Source: Pullichristensenella excrementipullorum (lineage in GTDB: Bacteria; Bacillota; Clostridia; Christensenellales; Aristaeellaceae). From it: 49,783 nt of DNA. The DNA is taken from contig DVOU01000027.1 in NCBI GenBank assembly GCA_018713365.1, forward strand, positions 1 through 49,783, written 5' to 3'. The position numbers and the translations under genes are program-made. The notes beneath the pieces are model-generated. The model ran no database searches, was not told the origin of the DNA, and saw only the letters and a list, made by a program, of their open reading frames with translations. Shown here one piece after another: positions 8,512 to 16,768 of the stretch; the first letter of the stretch is position 1; every line of letters begins with the position of its first letter.

Positions 8512-9147
8512 ATGCGCTTTGAGATACGCCGGGAAGCGGAAGAGGACTTCCGCGCCGTGGAGGAACTGACCCGCGAGGCTTTCTGGAACCTCAATTCGCC
8601 CGGCTGCGAGGAACATTACCTCGTCCACCAGCTGCGCGCGCACGAGGACTTTCTGCCCGAGCTGGATCACGTGGCCGCTCACGGCGCGGAGATCGCCGCC
8701 AGCATCCTTTACAGCCGCTCGCGCGTCGAGGACGTACCCACCGTCACCTTTGGCCCCTTGAGCGTGCTGCCAGTCTATCAGCGCATGGGCGCGGGCTCGG
8801 CGCTGGTGCGCCATACGCTCGCGCTGTGCCGGGAGATGGGCCACCGCGCCGTCATCATCTACGGCGACCCGGCCTATTACCGCCGCTTCGGCTTCCGGCC
8901 CGCGGAGGCGTTTGACATCTGCACCGCCGACGGCATGTACGCCGCCGCCCTGCAAGTGCTGGAGCTGTGGCCGGGCTCCATGGAGGGCGTGCATGGGCGC
9001 TTTTTTGAAAGCCCCGCCTTCGAGGTGGACGTGCTGGCCGCGGAAGCGTTTGACAAGAGCTTTCCCCGCAGGGCGAAGCGGGAAACGCCCTCCCAACGCG
9101 CCTTTTTGCGTCTTGCCTCCATGCGCAGGCCGCGCCCGAAGCCCTGA
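8512..9147 (+). CDS. GNAT family N-acetyltransferase (YhbS-like)
   Basis: A 211-residue acetyltransferase. The GNAT core lies in residues 1-140. The acetyl-CoA-binding segment is LSVLPVYQRMGAGSALVRH, and the YGDPAYYRRFGFRP motif is typical of the YhbS/predicted N-acetyltransferase branch. A basic C-terminal tail ends the protein. The start ATG follows the purine-rich GGGGAGGGAG. It stands alone between the ABC operon terminator and the sigma-factor transcript. The acyl acceptor is unknown. Confidence 0.85.
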   Translation: MRFEIRREAEEDFRAVEELTREAFWNLNSPGCEEHYLVHQLRAHEDFLPELDHVAAHGAEIAASILYSRSRVEDVPTVTFGPLSVLPVYQRMGAGSALVRHTLALCREMGHRAVIIYGDPAYYRRFGFRPAEAFDICTADGMYAAALQVLELWPGSMEGVHGRFFESPAFEVDVLAAEAFDKSFPRRAKRETPSQRAFLRLASMRRPRPKP

Positions 9148-9205
9148 AGGCGCGCCAAAGCCCCTGTTTAACCCAAATTTCGCGCCCGGTTCGCGTGCGG
9201 CGGCC

Positions 9206-9234
9206 TTGCCCCGCGCGCGCTTTTCTATTATAAT
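9206..9234 (+). promoter_or_regulatory. Sigma-A-like promoter of the RsbW-like/sigma pair
   Basis: TTGCCC (9206-9211), a 17-bp spacer and a perfect TATAAT (9229-9234). Transcription would begin near 9241, about 26 nt before the anti-sigma-like gene. Confidence 0.65.
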
Positions 9235-9266
9235 AGAGTGTGGAAATTTATCTGGAGGGATCGAAG

Positions 9267-9665
9267 ATGCCCGAGGTTCTGTCCGAGAACGCGATCTCGC
9301 TGACCGTGCCGGCCGACAAGTCCATGATGCTCGTCATCCGCCTGACGACGGCGGGCGTCCTCGCGCGCGCGCGGCTGACCGTGGACGCCATCGACGATAT
9401 GAAGATGGCCGTGGAAGAAGCCTGCACGCTGATGATCTCGCAGCAATGCCCGCCCGCGGCGCTGTGCGTGGAATTTCTGCGCCTCGAGGACGGGTTGGAG
9501 ATACACGTCCACTCGCGCGCGGAGCAGCCCTGCCTGTGCGGCATGGATCCCGCCGAGCTGGACGTCGTGCGCGCCATCCTCGGCTCCCTGGCCGACAACG
9601 CGCAGATCGACTATGCCGAGGGCAAGATACGCAATATATCGCTCACCAAGAAACTCAAGCCCTGA
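9267..9665 (+). CDS. RsbW/SpoIIAB-like anti-sigma factor homologue, degenerate ATP site
   Basis: A 132-residue protein that resembles the HATPase_c_2 anti-sigma group (RsbW, SpoIIAB). The helix DAIDDMKMAVEEACTLMI aligns with SpoIIAB DIKTAVSEAVTNAI, the N-box helix. The key N-box Asn is replaced by Leu and no DxGxG box is visible, so ATP binding and kinase activity are doubtful. ATG 9267 is chosen because GGAGGG at 9254-9259 is 7 nt upstream; the GTG at 9240 overlaps the predicted transcription start. It is immediately followed by a SigB/F/G-type sigma gene, the usual arrangement for an anti-sigma and its target. Function as an anti-sigma factor is inference from this pairing. Confidence 0.65.
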   Translation: MPEVLSENAISLTVPADKSMMLVIRLTTAGVLARARLTVDAIDDMKMAVEEACTLMISQQCPPAALCVEFLRLEDGLEIHVHSRAEQPCLCGMDPAELDVVRAILGSLADNAQIDYAEGKIRNISLTKKLKP

Positions 9666-9682
9666 TGGGGGAGGATCTGCAC

Positions 9683-10450
9683 ATGCGCAACGCGGCGCAG
9701 CGCCCTTCCATCGACGCGGAGGGCCTGCTCAGAGAATATGCCATGACCGGCAACACCGCCATACGCGACCGCGTGGTGGAGGCGCATCTCTACATCGCCT
9801 CGATCGTCGCCCGTCGCTTTTCCGGCCGCGGCGTGGATTATGACGACCTGTATCAGGTGGCCTCGCTGTCCCTGGTCAAGTCCATCGAGCGCTTCGACCC
9901 GGAGCGCGGCGTGAAGTTCGCCAGCTTCGTGACGCCGACGATGGTGGGCGAGGTAAAAAACTATTTCCGCGATCGCTCGCGGCTCATCCGCCTGCCCCGG
10001 CGCGGCGGCGAACTTGTGCGCGCGGTGGACGCGGCGCGCGATGAATTGCAGCTGGAATTGCAGCGCCAGCCGACCGCCGAGGAGCTGGCCGAGCGCGCCG
10101 GCGTGCCGCTCGAGGATGTCCTCGAGGCGCTGGAGATGCGCGGGGCCATTTCCCCCGTGTCGCTGGATACGCTGCCGCCTGAAGATGATGAGAGCGCGCC
10201 CTTGAGCGCCTTTCTCGGTCAGGAGGATCGCGGCTTTGCGGATTTTGAGAAAAACGACATGCTCCGCCGCGCTCTTGACAAGCTCGACGAGCGCCAGCGC
10301 GAGGTCATCCGCCTGCGGTTTTTTGAGGGCAAGGGCCAGCGCGAGGTGGCGCAGGACATCGGCGTTTCGCAAATGACGGTCTCGCGCGTGGAGCGGCAGG
10401 CGCTCGCTTTGCTGCGCGAGGCTTTGACGGAAGGAGAAAACAAGGCATGA
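9683..10450 (+). CDS. RNA polymerase sigma factor, SigB/SigF/SigG family
   Basis: A 255-residue sigma-70-family factor without region 1.1. Region 2 is clear (YDDLYQVASLSLVKSIERFDP, then VKFASFVTPTMVGEVKNYFRD). Region 3 follows (PTAEELAERAGVPLEDVLEAL), then region 4 with the helix-turn-helix GQREVAQDIGVSQMTVSRVERQ. The order and spacing match SigB/SigF/SigG rather than ECF factors. ATG 9683 is preferred because GGGGGAGG at 9667-9674 is its SD; the ATG at 9665 overlaps the upstream stop but has none. It shares the SigB-like plan with the SigF encoded at 35307, so this is a second such factor in the window. Its regulon is unknown. Confidence 0.88.
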   Translation: MRNAAQRPSIDAEGLLREYAMTGNTAIRDRVVEAHLYIASIVARRFSGRGVDYDDLYQVASLSLVKSIERFDPERGVKFASFVTPTMVGEVKNYFRDRSRLIRLPRRGGELVRAVDAARDELQLELQRQPTAEELAERAGVPLEDVLEALEMRGAISPVSLDTLPPEDDESAPLSAFLGQEDRGFADFEKNDMLRRALDKLDERQREVIRLRFFEGKGQREVAQDIGVSQMTVSRVERQALALLREALTEGENKA

Positions 10451-11259
10451 AGATCGGATTCATCGGTTCGGGAAACATGGGCGGGGCCATCGCCCGCGGC
10501 ATCGTCAAAAGCGGCGTCGTCTCCGGCAAGGACGTCTACCTCTACGACGTGCTGCCCGCGGCGTCCGCGCAGCTGGCGGACGACATCGGTGGCACGGCGG
10601 TCAATACGCCCGAGGAACTGACCAGCGCGGCGGAACTGTTCGTGCTGGCGGTCAAGCCCGTCTACGTCAAGGACGCTCTGCACGCCTGCTGCAAAGGCCT
10701 TGCCGGCAAGGCGGTGGTCTCCATCGTCGCCGGTCTCTCCGGCGCGGCGCTTGCCAAACAGCTTCCCGAGGGAACGCGCTGTTTGCAGACCATGCCCAAC
10801 ACGCCGGCGATGGTCAATGAAGGCGTGACCGCGCTGTGCGAGGAAAACACGCTCACCAAGGAGGAACTCGATTTCGTGCGCCGCATGTTCGCGGCCATTG
10901 GCCGCGTCTACACGCTGCCCGCGCGCCTCATCGAGGCAGAGTCCGCCGTTGCCGGCAGCGGCCCCGCCTACGCGGCGATGTTCATCGAGGCCATGGCCGA
11001 CGGCGGCGTGCTGCTGGGCCTGCCCCGCGCGCAGGCCATGGAGATGGCAGCGCAGACGCTCATCGGCACGGCAAAGATGATGCTCGAAAGCGGCAAGCAC
11101 CCCGGGGCCATCAAGGACATGGTCTGCTCCCCGGGTGGCACCACCATCGAGGCGGTGCGCGCGCTGGAAAAGGGCGCTTTCCGCGCCAGCACCATCGAGG
11201 CCGTGGTGGCCGCCGGCGAAAAGGCGCTGGCCATCAAGCGCGAGACGGAGAAAGGTTAA
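10447..11259 (+). CDS. proC: Pyrroline-5-carboxylate reductase
   Basis: A 270-residue enzyme for the last step of proline synthesis, reducing pyrroline-5-carboxylate with NAD(P)H in the cytosol. The N-terminal Rossmann motif is IGSGNMGGAIARGI (residues 5-18). The C-terminal dimerisation/catalytic domain has AVAGSGPAYAAMFIEA and the ProC signature in DMVCSPGGTTIEAV. The length is normal for the family. Its ATG overlaps the sigma-factor stop codon (ATGA), with AAGGAG 10 nt upstream. The link to a sigma factor is positional only. Confidence 0.96.
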   Translation: MKIGFIGSGNMGGAIARGIVKSGVVSGKDVYLYDVLPAASAQLADDIGGTAVNTPEELTSAAELFVLAVKPVYVKDALHACCKGLAGKAVVSIVAGLSGAALAKQLPEGTRCLQTMPNTPAMVNEGVTALCEENTLTKEELDFVRRMFAAIGRVYTLPARLIEAESAVAGSGPAYAAMFIEAMADGGVLLGLPRAQAMEMAAQTLIGTAKMMLESGKHPGAIKDMVCSPGGTTIEAVRALEKGAFRASTIEAVVAAGEKALAIKRETEKG

Positions 11260-11268
11260 AGATATTCG

Positions 11269-12396
11269 ATGAAATGGATCGCAAGCGCCGCCTTTGGGCT
11301 GGAGGGCATGACGGGGCGGGATCTCAAGCGCCTCGGCGCGCAGAACGTGCGCGTCATGGACGTGGGCGGCGCGATGTTCGAAGGCGGCTTTGAGACCGCC
11401 TTTCAGGCCAACCTCTGGCTGCGCACGGCCGACCGCGTCTATCTGTGCATGGGCCAGTTCGAGGCCCGCACCTTTGAGGAGCTGTTTCAGGGCGTCAAGG
11501 CGCTTGAATGGGAGGCGTTTTTGCCCCGCGACGCGCGCTTTCCCGTGCGCGCCAAGTGCGTTAAGTCCACGCTGATGAGCCCGTCGGATGTGCAGAAGAT
11601 CGTCAAGCGCGCCGTGGTCGAGCGCCTCAAGGGCGCGTATCGCGAGGACTGGTTCAGCGAGACAGGCGCGCTCTTCCAGCTCGATGTCGGCATCCGCAAC
11701 GACATGGTCACCGTCTGTATCGACACCTCGGGCGAGCCGCTCTCCAAGCGCGGCTACCGCACATGGAACGGCGAAGCGCCCCTGCGCGAAACGCTGGCGG
11801 CGGCGCTGGTGCTGCAAAGCGGCTGGCACCCGTGGCAGCGGCTCTACGATCCCTGTTGCGGCACGGGCACCATCCTCATCGAGGCGGCGTTCATCGCCTT
11901 GGGCCGCGCGCCCGGGCTGACGCGTTCCTTTTCCATGGAGGAATGGCCTTGCGCGCCGCGTGAGGCGCTTGACAAGCTGCGCGCCGAAGCGCGCGCCAGG
12001 TATGAAGAGGGCCGTCAGCGCCCCATGCGCATCGCCGGTTCGGACATCGACCCCGAGGCCGTGGAGCTGGCCCGCCGCCACATTCGGCAGGCAGGGCTCT
12101 ACGGGCGCATCGAGGTGGAGGTGCGCGACATGCGCGATGTCACGCTCAGCGGCGAGCCGGGCGTGTTCATCGCCAACCCACCCTATGGAGAGCGCCTTGA
12201 CAACACGCGCGCCGCGCACGCCGTGGCCCGTCAGCTCGGGCTGTTGCAGACGCGCTGCCCCGGCTGGACGATGTGCGCTTTTTCGGCGGACATGGGCTTT
12301 GAGCGCATGTATGGCCGCCGCGCCACGCGACGCCGCCGCTACTACAACGGCAGAATAGAATGCGAGTACCATATCTTCGAGGATCGCCACGAATGA
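11269..12396 (+). CDS. THUMP-domain class I rRNA/RNA methyltransferase (RlmL N-half/YpsC type)
   Basis: A 375-residue SAM-dependent methyltransferase of the UPF0020 family. Residues 1-160 form the N-terminal ferredoxin-like plus THUMP RNA-binding module. The catalytic domain has SAM motif I YDPCCGTGTILIEAAF (Asp194), motif II around GSDIDPEAVELARRH, and the N2-guanine methylase motif NPPY at 303-306. By family it makes m2G in 23S rRNA (position 2445, as RlmL does) or in tRNA; Firmicute YpsC homologues lack the second RlmK half, as here. It starts with an ATG ten bases after the proC stop. The exact target base is not determinable. Confidence 0.9.
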   Translation: MKWIASAAFGLEGMTGRDLKRLGAQNVRVMDVGGAMFEGGFETAFQANLWLRTADRVYLCMGQFEARTFEELFQGVKALEWEAFLPRDARFPVRAKCVKSTLMSPSDVQKIVKRAVVERLKGAYREDWFSETGALFQLDVGIRNDMVTVCIDTSGEPLSKRGYRTWNGEAPLRETLAAALVLQSGWHPWQRLYDPCCGTGTILIEAAFIALGRAPGLTRSFSMEEWPCAPREALDKLRAEARARYEEGRQRPMRIAGSDIDPEAVELARRHIRQAGLYGRIEVEVRDMRDVTLSGEPGVFIANPPYGERLDNTRAAHAVARQLGLLQTRCPGWTMCAFSADMGFERMYGRRATRRRRYYNGRIECEYHIFEDRHE

Positions 12397-12406
12397 GGTG
12401 TAGCCA

Positions 12407-14290
12407 ATGAAAGCCATCTTCAACCGCACGCCGCTCATCCCCAACGCCTGCACGCCGCTTTCCCCGGGGGCCATTCGCCCCGAGGGCTGGCTTGGCGCGC
12501 AGCTCAAGGCCCTGGAGGACGCCGTCTGCGAAGACACGCAGGCGCTCTTTTCCGGCGAAGGCGGCTGGGAGCGGGAAATGTACGCCTTTGAGGCCCTCGT
12601 GCTGCTGGCCTATACGCAGGAAAACGACGCCCTCAGGGAGGAAGTCGCCTGCCGTGCCGGGCAGATACTCGCCTCGCAGGACGCGGAGGGCTGGTTTGGC
12701 CCCGCGGACGAGCGGGGCTACTGGCCGCGCATACTTGCCCTGCGCGCCCTGCGCCGCTACTTTGAGGCGACCGCCGACCGCGACGTGCTGCGGTTCATGG
12801 ACGCCTTTTTCAAGTATCAGCACCGCACTTTGGCCACGCATCCTCTGAGCGACGCGGCCGTGGCGCGCGGGGGCGACAACATACTGCTGGCGCTGTGGCT
12901 GTACAACATCACCGGGCAGAACTATCTGCTCGAGCTTTGCCGCCGCCTGCGCGAGCAGACGCTGGACTGGCCGAATTACTTCCACACATTCCCCAACCCC
13001 CAGCCCTTGAGCCGCACTCTGCGCTGGCCTCGCCTCAAGGAAGCGCTCTACGAGGAAAAAACCGAGCCCATGGAGGGCGAACATCGGCCCTATTTCCATA
13101 CGCAGTACTACCAGACAAACGGCGAGAACATCGCCATTGGCCTGCGCACGCCCGGCGCCATCAACCTTTTCAAGAGCGGCTTCAAGGAGCAGGGCGGCTT
13201 CCGCTTTGGTTGGGAAAAGCTGATGAAATACCACGGCGTCGCCAGCGGCGTGTTTACCGCCGATGCGCATATCAACGGCTCCAGCCCCACGCAGGGCACG
13301 ACACTGACCACCGTCTGCGAGATGATCAACACGCTGGAAACGCTCGCGGGCATGGGGGAGATGTCCCGCGACCTCCCCGACATTCTCGAAAAGATCGCCT
13401 TCAACGCCCTGCCCGCCGCCTGGTCGCAGGACATGCGCCGCGTGCAGGCGCTGGAACAGGTCAATCAGGTGCTGGTCAGCGAAGGCGAGCGCGCCTTCTA
13501 CAACGCTGACGCCGAAGCGCTGCTCTTCCGCGCGCCCACTTCCTTCGAGGCCGTGCGGGCGCTGTCCGCCTGGCCGCTCTTCGTCAGCCACCTCTGGTAC
13601 GCCACTTCCGACGCGGGCCTGTGGGCGATGAGCTACGCCCCCTGCTGCGTGCGCGCGCGGCTGATGGACGTGCCGGTACGCCTGCGTGTCTCCGGCGGCT
13701 ATCCCTTCGCCGATGCGGTGCGCATCGAGGTCGCCGTCAAGCGCCCGGTGGAGTTCCCGCTCTATCTGCGCATGCCCACGTGGTCGCGCCAGCCGATGAT
13801 CTATCTGCCCGACGGCGAGATCATGCAGGTGCGCGCCGGGGAAACGGCCTGCGTGCGCCGCCGCTGGCAGTCCGGCGATGTGGTGCGCCTGGAACTCAGC
13901 GCCGCGCCGCATGTGAGCCGCGGCTGGTATCACCAGTCCGCCGCCATTGAACTGGGGCCGCTTTTGATGGCCCTTGCGCCCGAACCGCACGAGGAGGGCG
14001 AGCGCATCTCAACGCCCGAGGAGTGGGGCTGGGCGCTGGTGCGCGATGAGCCGATGAAGACGGTGCGCGCCGAAAGCGCCGAAGCGCCCTTCAAGAGCGG
14101 CGAAGCGCCGGTGAAGGTGCTGGCCAAGGCCGTGCCGATCGACTGGGAGATCGTTGGCGACAGCAGCGCGCCGGTGCCCATCCTGCCGCGCCTGGACGCC
14201 AAGGAGACCTATACCATCGAACTGATCCCCTTTGGCTGGACCGACCTGCGCATCGCGCAGTTCCCCATTGGCGAACTGCGCCGCGACTGA
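12407..14290 (+). CDS. GH127-like (DUF1680) beta-L-arabinofuranosidase family protein
   Basis: A 627-residue protein matching the GH127/DUF1680 fold: an (alpha/alpha)6 barrel in residues 1-430, then beta-sandwich domains with YPFADAVRIEV and FPLYLRMPTWSRQP. No signal peptide is visible, so it is probably cytoplasmic and acts on imported oligosaccharides. In the characterised enzyme HypBA1, zinc is held by a Glu-x-Cys pair and a Cys-Cys pair. Here the Cys-Cys pair is present (Cys413-Cys414 in YAPCCVRA). The Glu-x-Cys position reads Thr302-Val303-Cys304 (GTTLTTVCEM), so the Glu is missing. The motif after Cys-Cys is also unlike the usual CCPPN. Activity or specificity may therefore differ. It is followed by a MATE exporter 6 bp downstream. 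Confidence 0.82.
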   Translation: MKAIFNRTPLIPNACTPLSPGAIRPEGWLGAQLKALEDAVCEDTQALFSGEGGWEREMYAFEALVLLAYTQENDALREEVACRAGQILASQDAEGWFGPADERGYWPRILALRALRRYFEATADRDVLRFMDAFFKYQHRTLATHPLSDAAVARGGDNILLALWLYNITGQNYLLELCRRLREQTLDWPNYFHTFPNPQPLSRTLRWPRLKEALYEEKTEPMEGEHRPYFHTQYYQTNGENIAIGLRTPGAINLFKSGFKEQGGFRFGWEKLMKYHGVASGVFTADAHINGSSPTQGTTLTTVCEMINTLETLAGMGEMSRDLPDILEKIAFNALPAAWSQDMRRVQALEQVNQVLVSEGERAFYNADAEALLFRAPTSFEAVRALSAWPLFVSHLWYATSDAGLWAMSYAPCCVRARLMDVPVRLRVSGGYPFADAVRIEVAVKRPVEFPLYLRMPTWSRQPMIYLPDGEIMQVRAGETACVRRRWQSGDVVRLELSAAPHVSRGWYHQSAAIELGPLLMALAPEPHEEGERISTPEEWGWALVRDEPMKTVRAESAEAPFKSGEAPVKVLAKAVPIDWEIVGDSSAPVPILPRLDAKETYTIELIPFGWTDLRIAQFPIGELRRD

Positions 14291-14296
14291 CGCGCT

Positions 14297-15706
14297 ATGC
14301 AGAGATCCGTCTTTCGCTGGGAGCCGGGCTTTACCCGTCAGCTGTTCCGCCTTGCCATCCCCATCGCCCTGCAAAGCGTGGTCACGGCCTCCATGCAGCT
14401 GGTGGACAACCTGATGATCGGCGTGCTGGGCGATGTGCCGCTGGCGGGCGTGACGCAGGCCAACCGTGTCTCATTTCTCTTTCAGGTGGCCATGTTCGGG
14501 GCCATCAGCGGCGCTTCGATCTTCGTGGCGCAGTACTGGGGCCGCCGCGACGTTTCCGGCGTGCGCCGCACGCAGGGCATCGCCATGGTCTTTGGCCTGC
14601 TGGTGGCGGCGGCGCTGGGCATTCCCTCCATCCTCATGCCGGAGAGCATCATGCGCCTGCTCATCAGCAGCAAGGATGGGGTGCGCGCGGGCGCGGAGTA
14701 CCTCAGCATCATCGGCATCGTCTACTTTGTGCAGAGCCAGTCGCTGATCCAGGCGGCGGTGCTGAAATCCACGGAGCAGGTCAAGCTGCCGATGTTCGCC
14801 AGTCTGGCCGCCATCTGCACCAATGTGGTGTTCAATACGCTCCTCATCTATCCCACGCGTCAGGCGCAGCTGCTGGGCCTGACCTTTACCATGCCCGGCG
14901 CGGGCATGGGCGTGCGGGGCGGCGCCATCGCCACGCTCATCGGCGCCTGCGTGGAGCTGTTTCTCATTCTCTTCTTTTCCTATCGCTGGCGCTTTGCCAA
15001 CGCCGCGCGGCCCCGGGAGCTGCTTCCCGGCTCGGCGCGGGCGGTGCGCAGCTTTGTCGCCATCGCCCTGCCGGTGCTGCTCAACGAGGCGGTCTGGGCC
15101 TGCGGCACGGTCATGTACTCCGCCGTCTACGGTCGCATCGGCGACGGCGTGGCCGCCAGCGCGGCGGCGGGCGTGTTCTCCAATGTCGAACAGTTGGCGA
15201 ACATCGCCGTACGCGCCCTCAGCCACGCCTGCGGCGTGATGGTGGGCATGGCGCTGGGCGCGGGCGAGCTGGACCGCGCGCGGCTCTATGCCAAACGCTT
15301 CCTCTTTGCTTCGCCGCTGCTGACGCAGGTATTCACGCTGTGCGTCATTTTGCCGCTCTCCGGCCCGCTGGTCTCCATCTTTCCCGTGTCGGCAGAGACC
15401 GCGCGCATGGCGCGGCAGATGATCTATGTGCTTTGCGGCGGTATCTGGCTGAGCGCCTTCAACACGGTCATCATCGTCTCCGTGTTGCGCACGGGCGGGG
15501 ATGTGCGCGCCGCCGCGCTCATTGATGTCGGCCCCCTGTGGCTGGTGGGCGTGCCGGCGGCGGCTGTCGCAGGGCTGCTCCTGCGCTGGGACATACCCTT
15601 TGTCTATATGGTCACCTATCTCGAACAGCTTGCCAAGGCCGCCATCGCGCTGTGGCGCTACCGGCAGGGCAGGTGGGTCCGCAATATCGTCAAGGAGGAG
15701 AGCTGA
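14297..15706 (+). CDS. MATE family efflux transporter
   Basis: A 469-residue polytopic membrane protein with about twelve hydrophobic segments in two halves. The first helix region, RLAIPIALQSVVTASMQLVDNLMIGVLG, is the classic MATE start, and the linker near residues 225-245 is basic. By family it exports cationic drugs or metabolites in exchange for H+ or Na+. Its ATG lies 6 bp after the glycosidase stop codon, with no clear SD, which suggests translational coupling. The substrate is unknown. Confidence 0.92.
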   Translation: MQRSVFRWEPGFTRQLFRLAIPIALQSVVTASMQLVDNLMIGVLGDVPLAGVTQANRVSFLFQVAMFGAISGASIFVAQYWGRRDVSGVRRTQGIAMVFGLLVAAALGIPSILMPESIMRLLISSKDGVRAGAEYLSIIGIVYFVQSQSLIQAAVLKSTEQVKLPMFASLAAICTNVVFNTLLIYPTRQAQLLGLTFTMPGAGMGVRGGAIATLIGACVELFLILFFSYRWRFANAARPRELLPGSARAVRSFVAIALPVLLNEAVWACGTVMYSAVYGRIGDGVAASAAAGVFSNVEQLANIAVRALSHACGVMVGMALGAGELDRARLYAKRFLFASPLLTQVFTLCVILPLSGPLVSIFPVSAETARMARQMIYVLCGGIWLSAFNTVIIVSVLRTGGDVRAAALIDVGPLWLVGVPAAAVAGLLLRWDIPFVYMVTYLEQLAKAAIALWRYRQGRWVRNIVKEES

Positions 15707-15928
15707 ATGGACACTTCGCATTCGCAGCAGTACGTCTGTCCCAAGTGTGGCTGTACGCAGTTTGAACACGATCAGTTTCAGGCCACGGGCGGCAACTTCG
15801 CCAGGATCTTCGACATACAGAACAAGCGCTTCATCACCATCAGCTGCGCCCAGTGCGGCTATACGGAATTGTACAAGGCCAGCACCTCCAGCGGCTGGAA
15901 CATACTGGACTTTCTCATGGGCAACTAG
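15707..15928 (+). CDS. Small zinc-ribbon protein (nucleic-acid-binding type)
   Basis: A 73-residue protein with two CxxC pairs, VCPKCGC and SCAQCGY, separated by about 35 residues. This is the pattern of the small zinc-ribbon nucleic-acid-binding family (DUF2082-like) common in Firmicutes. Between them lies GGNFARIFDIQNKRF, the conserved core of that family. The ATG directly follows the MATE stop codon, and the SD AGGAGGAG lies inside the MATE gene. The role is unknown. Confidence 0.8.
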   Translation: MDTSHSQQYVCPKCGCTQFEHDQFQATGGNFARIFDIQNKRFITISCAQCGYTELYKASTSSGWNILDFLMGN

Positions 15929-15940
15929 GGAGGCGCAGGC

Positions 15941-16648
15941 ATGGAACGAAAGCGATATGCCCTTTTGGACGCCTACATGCGCAAGTGCATGCGCGACGCC
16001 GACGGCGCGCACGATCATGAGCATGTCTACCGCGTGCTTGGCGTGGCGCTGGACATCGCCGCCACGGAGCCGGAGGCAAATGCGGACGTGGTCATCGCTG
16101 CCTGTCTGCTCCACGACATCGCCCGCCGCGACCAATTGCGCGACAAGCGCGTCTGCCACGCCGAGCGCGGCGCGGAAAAGGCGGAGAAGTTCCTCAAAAA
16201 GAACGGCTTTGACGAGGACTTCGCCGCCCGCGTGGCCGACTGCGTGCGCACGCACCGCTTCCGCAAGGGCGACGCGCCGCAGAGCATCGAGGCGCAGATC
16301 CTCTACGACGCCGACAAGATAGATGTCTGCGGCGCGACGGGCATCGCCCGCACGCTGCTCTATCAGGGCCGCTCCAACGGCGCGCTCTACGCCGTGCGCC
16401 CGGACGGCTCGCTTGCGGACGGCATGGGGGAGAAGGGCGAGACCTTTTTCGGCGAATACAAGCGCAAACTGGAGGGCATCTACTGCCGCCTGTTCACTTC
16501 CCGCGCCCGCGCGATCGCCCGCGAACGTCAGGCCGCGGCGCAGGCGTTTTACCAGAGCATGCTTTCCGAGGTCTACACCTCGCGGGAAAAGGGCCGCGAA
16601 CTTCTGCAAACGCGCCTGACAGAGGATATGCCCGCGCCGGAGACGTGA
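15941..16648 (+). CDS. HD-domain phosphohydrolase (YedJ-like)
   Basis: A 235-residue metal-dependent phosphohydrolase. The metal ligands are visible: His24 in DHEHVYRV, His58-Asp59 in LLHDIARRD, and a later Asp in LYDADKIDV. The second basic region near HRFRKGDAP matches the HD hydrolase branch that includes YedJ. The substrate is likely a phosphorylated small molecule or nucleotide but is not known. It is the last gene of the plus-strand run that begins at the sigma factor; a new promoter follows. Confidence 0.87.
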   Translation: MERKRYALLDAYMRKCMRDADGAHDHEHVYRVLGVALDIAATEPEANADVVIAACLLHDIARRDQLRDKRVCHAERGAEKAEKFLKKNGFDEDFAARVADCVRTHRFRKGDAPQSIEAQILYDADKIDVCGATGIARTLLYQGRSNGALYAVRPDGSLADGMGEKGETFFGEYKRKLEGIYCRLFTSRARAIARERQAAAQAFYQSMLSEVYTSREKGRELLQTRLTEDMPAPET

Positions 16649-16683
16649 GCGCCGCGTGCGCGTGAAACATAACAAAAAGGTGC

Positions 16684-16713
16684 TTGACGTTACCTGAAAA
16701 TGTGCAGTAATCT
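16684..16713 (+). promoter_or_regulatory. Promoter of the DUF362 ferredoxin gene
   Basis: TTGACG (16684-16689), an 18-bp spacer and TAATCT (16708-16713). The gene starts about 50 nt downstream of the predicted transcription start. Confidence 0.6.
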
Positions 16714-16768
16714 TGTGTTAAGCACCCATTCCGCCGCTCCCCCAAGGCGGCACAAGGAGGTCCAGTAC

